Origin: Eurosta solidaginis
Lineage: Eukaryota; Arthropoda; Insecta; Diptera; Tephritidae
DNA length: 64,000 nt
Direction: 5' to 3'
Assembly (NCBI RefSeq): GCF_040869045.1
Contig: NC_090321.1
Coordinates: 182,499,596 to 182,563,595 of the forward strand
The position numbers and the translations under genes were made by a program. Under the pieces are notes generated by a model that was not told the origin of the DNA, did no database searches, and was given only the letters and a program-made list of their open reading frames with translations. The first letter of the stretch is position 1. Each line of letters opens with the position of its first letter. Shown piece by piece: positions 55,148-64,000 of this stretch.

Positions 55148-58100
55148 GCTTCCCAAGGCAGTCGGTTCTATTTACCAGAGCGACTCGGGATTTTTCCCGA
55201 CCAAGGACTGTCATTTCAGTGTAACCCCATTTAATTTGTTGCGTCCCTCCCACACATTGTCATCCTCCCAGCAGCTCCTTGCAGCGGGACTGCTCCACAT
55301 TCTCTTGCTCCGGGAAGGTATGGAATCCAATCCGGGTCCGTCTCCTGACCCCGGTCCTGAGAAATGGTTTTGCTGCATCTGCCGGAAAAGAATCTTTTTA
55401 GGACGGTCATACTCTGTCCAGTGTGTCTCGTGTAAGGGATGGTTGCATCGGACAGGCTGTTCTGGGCTTGATCCCAAAATCCGAAGTCCACGTAACTTTT
55501 GTAAATCTTTGTGGCTCCTTGCTGTTCACGTCCAAGGGCTTCCGTAGTCTACGCCTTAGCGCCCCCACTACCTTCCAGCAGCCCAGCTGCTCAGCAAGCC
55601 ACAACTAGTACCCGCTGCTGCTCGCGCCCCGCGGCGCCAACAACTCAAACAGCTGCTACCACTCAGAACTACTATCTTCGTAGTAGAGTCGGTAGCAATG
55701 CTGAGCATCAGCCCCTGCCCCTGTCTTCTCTCCCCTCTTTTCCGGCAGCAATCGTGTAGGTCAGGGAAACAGACTCTTAGTCCCTAACCCCGTTTGCACC
55801 GTTTGCCAGCACAGAATATATATGTTTGCGACATCCGCCCAATGCAGCTCCTGCCTTGGGCGGTGCCATTTTCCTAGATGTTCTGGTCTCCGCGACGGCA
55901 ACCCCCCGACGGGTTTCATTGCGCCATTTTGCCAGGTCGCAAACCCCAATCTACCAGGTACCCCAATGCTTGCACAAGAACGCCCAGTCACAGGGCCACA
56001 CCAGCAGTTGTGTCCTGGCCTTCCTCAACCCAGGCGTAGTCACCCGTCACTTACTCCCAGAGTGGCGACGTCTCCCCCTATGCACTTCAGAATTCTGCAG
56101 TTAAACTGTAATGGATTAACTGAGAAGATCACGGAGATAGTCGATTTCATGAAGCGGCACAACATCCGCATTGCTGCGATTCAAGAGACTAAACTGACAG
56201 CAAGATCTGCACTGCAAACCTGTTCTGGGTATAATGTCCACAGAAAAGATCGCATGAGCGGAAATGGAGGCGGCCTCGCGTTTATCATACACCACTCTGT
56301 GCAATATCATATATTTGATCCTGGTATCGGCCGCAGGGACAATTTCTTAGAACGTCAAGGCCTATCTGTCCGGTCAGGCGATGCAAACCTAGAAATCATC
56401 AACATCTACATCCCTCCTGCCACCTGTTGCCCCAGTGGATACCGCCCTAATATTAGCGCCTTACTCACTGGCAACAATCGCATTATTTTAGGCGACTTTA
56501 ATGCCCATCACAATCTATGGCATTCAAACTTGCGGGCGGACAGTAGGGGTGAGATGTTGGCGGATCAAATAGAAGAAACGACGTTCTGCACAATAAACGG
56601 AGACGTCCCCACACGTATGGTAGGAAGCTGTCACAGTTCGCCGGATATCTCAGTCGTGAGCGCAGAACACGTAAACTGCGTCAACTGGCAGCCGATGGTA
56701 ACATTGGCATCCGACCACCTGCCTATACTTATTTGCTTCGAGCGTACCGCCGACTTTATCGTTACAGAAAAACGCACTTTCATAAACTTCAAAAAAGGAA
56801 AGTGGGAGGAATACAAATCTTTTGCAGACAACCTCTTTGCTGCCCTCCCTATCCCGACTGATGCCCGCCAAGGGGAGCGTGCTTTCCGCAAGGTCATTGA
56901 ATCCGCCTCGGCACGTTTCATTCCCGCCGGGAGAATTCCCGAAATTCGGCCCCAGTTCCCGGCGGAGGCCGCAAATTTAGCGAGAGAACGTGACCTTATA
57001 AGACAGCTCGACCCAGGCGACCCCCAAATAAGGGATATAAACCAACACATCAGATTGCTTGTGGATGAACACAAGCGGGTGAAATGGGAGGAGCACCTAA
57101 GAGGTTGTAACCTCTCTGCCGGTGTGGGTAAACTTTGGTCCACCGTAAAGTCCTTATCGAATTCGTCTAAGCACAATGACAAAGTTTCCATCGCCTTCGG
57201 CGATAAAGTGCTGTCGGATTCGAAAAAATGCGCGAGCGCTTTCTGCCGTCAATATGTAATGCATTCTACAGGGCCAATAGACACGCACATAAACATAAAT
57301 TCAGCGCGTCACCAATTACCATCACCGCCAGAGAGGTTGAAGATGCCACTGGTTACGCTAAACCATCCAAAGCAGTGGGCCTAGACGGCATAGCCATGCC
57401 GATGCTTAAAAGCCTAGGGAAAGAGGGTTTCAAATACTTAGCACATGTCTTCAACCTGTCTCTTTCCACATTTGTCATACCCGAAAAATGGAAAATGGCC
57501 AAGGTGGTCCCGCTACTAAAGCCTGGGAAACCAGCTAACATAGGAGAGTCGTATCGTCCGATATCTCTCCTATCGCCAGTAGCAAAGACGCTTGAAGCCA
57601 TTTTGCTCCCCTATTTCCAAGCAAATTTGCAGCTAGCCTCTCATCAGTATGCCTTCAGAAAACTCCATAGCACCACCACCGCGCTAAATGCCATCAGCAC
57701 CCAGATAAATTGCGGTTTAAACCAAAACCCCCACCATAGAATAGTACTCGTAGCGCTAGACCTATCAAAAGCTTTTGATACGGTCAATCATGGCACGGAA
57801 CACGGACATGGAAGGGTCTATCCTTCCCCCATGTCTTAAAAGGTGGACCGCAAATTATCTGGGTGGTCGGCAGGCATCGGTGCAATTTAGAAACGAATCA
57901 TCAAAACCAAGAAGAATTAAACAAGGGGTGCCACAGGGTGGTGTCCTATCCCCCGTTTTGTTTAATTTCTACGTATCTAAGCTACTTTCAACACCAGAAG
58001 GAGTCACTATCGTTTCATACGCCGAGGACTGTACAATAATGGCCACAGGCCCAGGCCCACAAATCGATGAGCTCTGCAACAGAATAAACGGCTACCTCCC

Positions 58101-59102
58101 TGATCTCTCCAGTTTTTTCGCTCGCGAAACCTTGCATTATCACCGACTAAATCTTGGCATTACGCTACCGACTGTCCTACACCCCAAAATCTTGGGTGTG
58201 ACGTTTGATCAGGATCTACATTTTGATGAGCACGCAGCCGCAATTGTTCCGAAAATCCAGAGCCGTAATAAAATCCTCAAATCCCTTGCGTGCAGTACCT
58301 GGGAAAAAGATTAAGAAACGCTCATTACTACATTCAAAGCAATTGGCCAGCCGTTTACGTGCTACGCGTCACTCATATGGTCGCCAAGCCTAAAAATTAC
58401 CCACTGGAAGACGCTACAGGCCTGCCAAAATACTGCTCTCAGAATCGCCACTGCCTTCTTATGTCCCCAGAACACCATCTACATAATTAGGCGAGAATAC
58501 TCCCCATCAGGGAAAGAAATGAGATGCTAACCAAACAGTTCCTGTTGAATACCCAGAAACATGGGAATCCAAACAGACATCTGATTGATGAGCCAACACC
58601 GCCTAGGGGCCTAAGGAGTCATCTCCGTAATCATTTTGAGGAAATATGGTACCTGAGAACCCAGCCGTATGAAGCAAAAAAACACAAGCAGGTTCTTGGT
58701 GAACTCCACCAACAGGCGTCGGACCTTTATGTCAGGAATTGCCCGGTGAATCCAGTACTCAAAGAAAAGTACCCAAAACTTGTGGAAGAGGAACGCATAC
58801 TCCCCAAGGAACGCGTGTCGCTCTTGCTCAACTTCGTTCTGGATACTGTAACAGGTTAAACTCTCACCTATCCAGAATCAACCCCGACATACAAAATGTA
58901 TGCCCCGCTTGCAATGTGTCCCCACATGACACCAACCATCTCTTTAATTGTACTGTGGATCAACGCCTCTAACACCACTTTCATTATGGTCCACCCCTGT
59001 TGAAACAGCAAGTTTATTTGAACTCCCGTTAGAGGATATTTATGACAATTTGTGATCGGTCGGGGCTGTTAGGTGGGGCGAAGCATTGCTACAACAACAA
59101 CA
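55148..59102 (+). mobile_element. Jockey-like LINE, near full length
   Basis: A 3,955-bp copy from gcttcccaaggcagtcggtt to a caacaacaac tail. It is flanked by a perfect 15-bp duplication actttactggctgat (55,133-55,147 and 59,103-59,117). It has two zinc fingers, an AP-type endonuclease and a reverse transcriptase, with no RNase H seen. Part of the catalytic region and several frames are damaged. It inserted into the leader of the LTR element that begins at 54,650. Clade placement (jockey group versus CR1-like) is not settled by eye. Confidence 0.88.
55320..58860 (+). pseudogene. Broken LINE polyprotein: PHD-like fingers, endonuclease, reverse transcriptase
   Basis: A first PHD-like finger (WFCCICRKRIF, QCVSCKGWLHRTGC) lies at about 55,366-55,470 and a second (CTVCQHRIY, QCSSCLGRCHFPRC) at about 55,795-55,885; the frame shifts between them. 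The endonuclease follows at about 56,080-56,740, with LQLNCNGLT, IQETKLT, GDFNAHHNLW and SDHLPI. This 520-codon frame runs to 57,384. The reverse transcriptase restarts at 57,228 (PEKWKMAKVVPLLKPGKP, YRPISLLSPVAK, LDLSKAFDTVNH) and again near 57,800 (RRIKQGVPQGGVLSPVLFNF). The catalytic box reads SYAEDCT, so the usual second aspartate of YADD (YxDD) is altered at the first D. A deletion follows near 58,135. The C-terminal part ends in pieces by 58,970. The element is inactive. Confidence 0.85.
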
Positions 59103-59117
59103 ACTTTACTGGCTGAT

Positions 59118-59545
59118 TACAGCCTAAGCTTTATAAAAGGAACAAAGAGTGAAGCTATAAAACGAGTTTTTTACTCTAAATTTTATCCTGGAAGAAGAAA
59201 AGCAAAAAGGAGCTAATCAAACGAAATCTACTGAAAGCTAATTTGAATAAATTTGGAGCACTCAAAAATGAGACCATTTAGCAATTTTTATGATCATTTA
59301 CGGGCTTTATAATCGAACTGATGCAGGAGCAGTGGATATGACCAATTTGGAGCACTCAAAAATGACGCCATTTAGCAACTTTTATGATAATTTACGGGCT
59401 TTATAATCGAACTGATGCAGGAGCAGTGGATATGACCAGTAAAAAAATTGATATTACCTTGGAAGGAACAAAAGAACCACATTCGGAATAAACAACAAGA
59501 CTGACAGCATAATAAGTATAAATATAATAAATATAATTACCTTAA
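59118..59545 (+). other. Leader of the interrupted LTR element, with a 94-bp tandem duplication
   Basis: This appears to continue the 55,085-55,147 sequence beyond the LINE. Units at 59,252-59,345 and 59,346-59,439 are near-identical (tttggagcactcaaaaatga at each start). No Gag frame of useful length follows, because another repeat begins at 59,546. Confidence 0.5.
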
Positions 59546-60186
59546 TTATACTCAGTTGAGCATAGCTCACAGAGTGTATTAAGTTTGATTGCATTACGGT
59601 TGGTTGTACAGGTATAAAGGAATCGAGATAGATATAGACTTCCATATATCAAAATCATCAGTATCGAAAAAAAATTTGATTGAGCCATATCCGTCCGTCC
59701 GTCCGTTAACACGATAACTTGAGTAAATTTTGAGGTATCTTGATGAAATTTGGTATGTATATTCCTGAGCACTCATCTCAGATCGCTATTTAAAATGAAC
59801 GATATCGGACTATAACCACGCCCACTTTTTCGATCGCAAAAATTTCGAAAAACCGAAAAAGTGCAATAATTCATTACCAAAGACAGATAAAGCGATGAAA
59901 TTTGGTAGGTGAGTTGAACTTATGACGCAGAATTGAAAATTAGTAAAATTTTGGACAATGGGCGTGGCACCGCCCACTTTTAAAAGAAGGTAATTTAAAA
60001 CTTTTGCAAGCTGTAATTTAGCAGTCGTTGAAGATATCATGATGAAATTTGGCAGGAACGTTACTCCTATTACTATATGTACGCTTAATAAAAATTAGCA
60101 AAATCGGAGAAGGACCACGCCCACTTTAAAAAAATTTTTTTTTTAAAGTAAAATTTTAACAAAAAATTTAATATATTTAGAGTATA
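59546..60186 (+). repeat. Dispersed repeat element copy E, interrupted
   Basis: The left terminus ttatactcagttgagcatag and four of the ~150-bp modules are present, up to agtata at 60,186. There the LTR of an errantivirus begins. The rest of the copy may continue beyond the other end of that insertion, outside the window. Confidence 0.78.
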
Positions 60187-60589
60187 AGTTATTAGGTTCT
60201 CTAGTGAGAAACTAAAAAAATATAATTTTTATGACGACTCGAAGTCGTTGTACTTTATTTCATCATAGCAACTTAATTACTAACTTTGCAATATGTTTCT
60301 TACTTCTACTTATCGTATGAAGTCACGTTGGTTGGCAGGTGAATCCTCTTGTTGTTGTTGTCGCTTTATTTACTTCCTCATTTCCAATGAATAGTAATGC
60401 ACGGTCAGCTATTGAGTAATTGCGCGTGTGACCTACTTCTAGGTCGCATGCTTACGCAGCATTGCATACCGCTATCGTATGGGGAGTTACATATGCTTAC
60501 GCAGCATTGCATACTGTTTTCGTATGGATAGTTACATATTTATATGTGGGCAGTTTTGGAGCTCAATTTCAGAGTATGTGGCGTTAACT
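60187..60589 (-). repeat. 3' LTR of the errantivirus
   Basis: This is 403 bp with AGTTA and TAACT ends in element sense, the form usual for errantiviruses. It contains a tandem duplication of about 46-48 bp around cttacgcagcattgcatac (near 60,450 and 60,496). The end of env runs into it. Confidence 0.82.
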
Positions 60590-62054
60590 CCTCCCCCTTT
60601 AAAGTATGCAGCGTCCTCGTTGGATGGCATTTCATTTGTAGGTACAGTGGGGGTTTCCTTTGAACTGCTAGTATTGACTTGAATGTTTATTCTCATTTTC
60701 TTCTTAGAGTTTAATTTTTTGGCAATCATGGTGGCCAATACGATGATCAGCGATAACGTGATTATCGAAGAGCATGTGAAAATGCTTATTTTGTATTTCA
60801 AGTTGACATCATCTATTTTTTGGATGTTCGCTATATTGAGCTCTTTCAAATATTGTAAGGAAAGAACTTCCTCGAGATTCGCTGTAACATTTGTCGATTT
60901 GACTATTGCTGGTAAGGGCTTCGCAAACAGTTGATTTTTATTAACGAAATGTTTGCCTTCAATTGATAAGCTTGAATTATCATATTTGATCAAAAATGTA
61001 CCATTCAGATTGATTTCTTTGTTGTCTATTTTTAGGGGTCCATTGTAATTATTGATAAATAATAATCCGGCCATTATTTCTTCTATCGTGGGCATATGGT
61101 GACTATTTATTAGGGTGCAGTTGGATGAATATCTATCCTTTTAAAAGGTTTGGTATGCAGGTGGTTAAGGTGACTTCTTTTATGCTATTTTGCTTACATA
61201 AAATTAAATTGTTTATATTCTTACAACTATCCTTACACCAAATATTTCCTTATTACAAATTATTAAATTTTCATATTCAAGTTTAATTGCTTTATAGCCT
61301 TGTTTTACAGCTTTGGCTTTTATTAATTTACAAGATTCTTTGCTTGTTAAAGGGAATTTAACAATATAAATAATGGAAGATAAGTTTGATGCAATTTTAA
61401 CATCGCTAAATTCAATTGCTTCGATTAAATTTAAATAGGGCATGTTTTGTTTTTCTAGTGCTTCTCCAATTACAATTAATTCTTCGTTAGATAATATGAA
61501 TGAGTTTATAATTCCTGCTTTTGCCCATTGTATTGAATAATCTATGTTTATTAATTCTTCTTTAATGAATTGCAATTTCCTTTCAATATTTTTTTCTATT
61601 TCTAATTTAAGAGCATCGCTCGATTTCATTTCGCTTAGAATTGTATTTGAAATATGAGTTAAATTATTTATTCTTTCTAAAATAGATTTATTTATTACTA
61701 CTTGTTGGTTATTATTACTCGCTATATTGGGGACTTTATCAGTTAGTATTTTAAAATCTTCTTGGTCAGGGGATCCAGCAGCCATTTCCAGGCTGTGCCA
61801 AGTGGTTCAATGGCTCTTTTGGTTTTCCTGGGTTTCAGTTGGTATAGGAGGGATCGGATGGATTTCTCCTCTTGGGAAATTAATGGGTGACTTCGGCTTT
61901 TCCTAGTTATGTCATGTTCTATTGTGGCGTGTATGTCGTCGAGTAGGGAATCGTACTGGTCGAGGTCAATAGTGTGTATTAGTCGAAATGTTCCAATTTG
62001 AACTTTCGCGGTTCCTGTGTCTATCGTTATTATGGGACTGGTCGTATAGTCCAA
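60532..62054 (-). pseudogene. Errantivirus envelope gene, broken
   Basis: The membrane-glycoprotein gene of an insect retroelement is spread over three open segments: 62,054-61,743, 61,785-61,213 and 61,095-60,532. A furin-type basic site (RKTKR) lies near 61,810-61,825, the expected boundary of the two Env subunits. A hydrophobic anchor lies at about 60,700-60,790 in the last segment, followed by a short tail that ends inside the LTR. The reading frame changes near 61,77x and again between 61,213 and 61,095. A start and signal peptide are not clear. The copy should not make a full-length Env. Confidence 0.78.
60590..60600 (-). promoter_or_regulatory. Polypurine tract of the errantivirus
   Basis: AAAGGGGGAGG directly precedes the AGTTA start of the 3' LTR in element sense. 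Confidence 0.8.
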
Positions 62055-62111
62055 AATTTCGGTTTCCGCATTGCAGGTGGCAAATAGGATCCTGCAAAAG
62101 AAGAGTGTGAT

Positions 62112-64000
62112 TTACTTTTTGATATGGCTTTTGTGAACGGTGCGGCCAGATTGTGTCAAAATTGTGTTGCCTTGTTCTTCTAGTACTGTTTCCTTTTTAT
62201 ATCGGGGTGTTAGTTTGTTTCCTAGTCTTTTGTTTATTTTTATATAAATAACGTCGTTATTGCTGTATGTCCTGAACTCGGTCCTATCTTTATTATGAAG
62301 TCGCAAGTCTTTTTCCTGTTTATTTTTAAGATTTTGGATATTTTCTTCTCTGTCCAATGTCATTGGGTTTGGTCCTACTGTTCTTCCGAAAAAATACTTC
62401 TACTGGTTTACGTTTGGTAGTGGAATAAATGGAATAGTTATACTTGAATATGGCTCTATTAAGGAGGTCCTTAAAGTCGGTGTGGGTGTTTTCTGTGTTA
62501 GTGCAACGCATCACTTCGGTAAGTGTGGAATGAAATCGTTCTATTTGCCCGTTTATAGAACTTTTGTATGGAGGAGTTTTAAATATTTCGATACCGTATT
62601 CGTTTTCTAACATAAAAGTAATAGGGGCTGCGTTTAGGAATTTTTCGTTGTCCATAACGATATTTTCTGGGATTCCAAATGTTGTCAAGAGACTTCTTAA
62701 GGGGGCTTTTATGTCTTCCGTTGCTCTGGAGCGCACGATTTTTGCTTGTGCGTATTTGGAAAATTTATCCATGGCCGTTAGCACTACTTTGTTGTTAGTA
62801 TGGTATAGGTCTATATGAATTATATGACCTGGGTAATTAGGAATGGGAGTTGGTTTCAGGATAGGATTTACTGGATGTCTCTCATACTTATTTTCTAAGC
62901 AAATTTTGCACTGTTTTGCAATCCTTTTTATTTTGGCGTTCATTTGTGGGAAGTAACATCATTCTAAGAGTTGGGCTTTATTTTCGGTGGGATTGCGATG
63001 AGCTCTATTATGCTCGTTGATGATTTCCGTTTCCTGTTCTGATTCATTTGTAACATCTCTAATGAATTTTCGGGTATAATGTACTTTGTACTTGCTAAAA
63101 TGAATTTGGTAAATTGTTTGTATTTTCCCTAAAATGTTGTCTTCGGTTTTTATGCAATTTGTTACTGTAGGGTTGAGATATCTTTTCAACAATGTGGTAA
63201 GAGTTTCTTCTGTAGGGTCTCTTTCAATAATAATATGTCTATGGTAAGTGGGAAAAGGTAATTTAAATTGGTATGAAGAGGTTTCGCCAGTAGAAATAAA
63301 AATTTGATTTTTAAATGCATTGATAGGTGCGTCTGTATACGGTATTAAATTTTGGGCTGAACTTTCGTCACTGTGTTGGGTTGCAGACATAGAATTTATT
63401 TGTTGTGGTGGTCGAGAAAGTGCGTCTGCGACAATATTGGGACTGCCAGGTTTGTATTTTATCTTATAGTTGCATTCTTCCAATATTGATTTCCATCTTT
63501 TTAGTTTACTGTTAGTATTTCTGTTACTGAGTGAGTATGTCAAAGGTTGATGGTCTGTAAAAATTTTTATTGTGGTTGAACCATACAAGTAATTTCTAAA
63601 GGTTTTTAAAGCCCATATTATGAATAAAAGTTCCTTTTCGTTAGTTGCGTAATTTTCCTCGGTCCTCGTCAATGTTCTGGAGATGAACATTATGGGTTTA
63701 CCAACTTGCTGTAGGACTGCTCCTATGGCGTGGTTTGATGCGTCGGTTGTCAAGTGAAATTCTTTTTCGAAGTCGGGGTATTGTAACATAACGTCAGAGG
63801 ATGCTAGTGAATTTTTTAATTTATTAAACGCTTCCATTGCGTTATTGTCGAGAGAAATTTTTATTTTAGCTGAAAGATTTTTGAACATACGTCCCTCCTC
63901 GCCTCTCAAAAGTATCATTAGGGGTTTGGCGAGTTTTGTGTAGTCTTTAATGAAACGTCGGTAATAACCGGAAAGTCCTAGAAAGGATCGAAGTTCTTTT
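62112..64000 (-). pseudogene. Errantivirus pol, 3' half: RNase H and integrase, broken
   Basis: From the right edge, the frame opens in the reverse transcriptase connection (YYRRFIKDYTKLAKPL). RNase H follows with LTTDASNHAIGAVL, NYATNEKELL and FTDHQPLTY, up to 62,959. A TGA at about 62,956 interrupts the frame before the integrase. The integrase has its zinc-binding end (CKICLENKYERHP), core acidic residues (HIDLYHT, VMDNEKF) and NGQIERFHS. A shift near 62,390, at a run of A, moves the C-terminal domain into another frame that ends at 62,112. The order matches insect Gypsy elements. Confidence 0.87.

Larger units (their letters stand above)
60187..64000 (-). mobile_element. Insect errantivirus (Gypsy with env), 3' part
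   Basis: An endogenous insect retroelement, in order from the right edge: reverse transcriptase connection, RNase H, integrase, env, 3' LTR. The 5' LTR, gag and most of pol lie outside the window. It inserted into dispersed element E at TATA (60,183-60,186), the target type of errantiviruses. Pol and env carry frame breaks, so this copy is not functional as it stands. Confidence 0.88.

Overview
The window looks like a piece of a higher-fly (brachyceran Diptera) genome, most likely a tephritid. It is AT-rich, has spliced genes with GT/AG introns and is crowded with transposable elements. There are no prokaryotic features. The organism call is an inference from the gene family and the repeat families; no species can be named.

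Host genes. Two paralogous genes lie head to tail on the minus strand. Both encode endoplasmic reticulum metallopeptidase 1 (ERMP1)-like proteins: a luminal M28 zinc-peptidase domain, then a multi-pass membrane region and a C-terminal luminal domain. Gene 1 (12,097 down to 1,625, eight coding exons seen) lacks its final exon, which should lie left of the window. Gene 2 (39,810 down to 24,970, fourteen coding exons seen) has its stop codon but not its first coding exon. Exon phases join without a break in both models. Gene 2 has introns that gene 1 lacks: one 361-bp exon of gene 1 equals three gene 2 exons of 85, 121 and 155 bp.

Mobile elements. (i) 3,723-7,613: a deletion-derivative Gypsy-type LTR retrotransposon whose LTRs match by eye, with one 828-codon Gag-protease ORF ending in an integrase tail, inserted into a tRNA-derived SINE. 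(ii) Penelope-like elements (PLEs) at 27.2-28.75, 32.1-33.4 and 45.8-46.2 kb, plus terminal remnants. Hammerhead-like motifs lie downstream of the endonuclease ORFs; the 32.1-33.4 kb copy is bracketed by a perfect 114-bp inverted repeat. (iii) A 220-bp hAT-like palindromic MITE with an 8-bp target duplication. (iv) Non-LTR elements: a near full-length jockey-like copy (55,148-59,102), older jockey, RTE-like and I-like remnants. (v) An mdg1/412-like LTR and leader (54,650 onward). (vi) An env-bearing insect Gypsy element (errantivirus) from 60,187 to the right edge, with a broken reading frame. (vii) A dispersed repeat family (1-962, 36.2-38.3, 40.7-43.5, 49.5-52.1, 59.5-60.2 kb) built from diverged ~150-bp modules followed by an array of ~130-bp units. 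(viii) SINE copies and short-period degenerate arrays.

Layout: 1-12 kb gene 1 with insertions in its introns; 12-25 kb AT-rich intergenic DNA with decayed LINEs; 25-40 kb gene 2 with element-filled introns; 40-64 kb nested mobile DNA with no host exon recognised. Only the two peptidase genes look like functional host genes.
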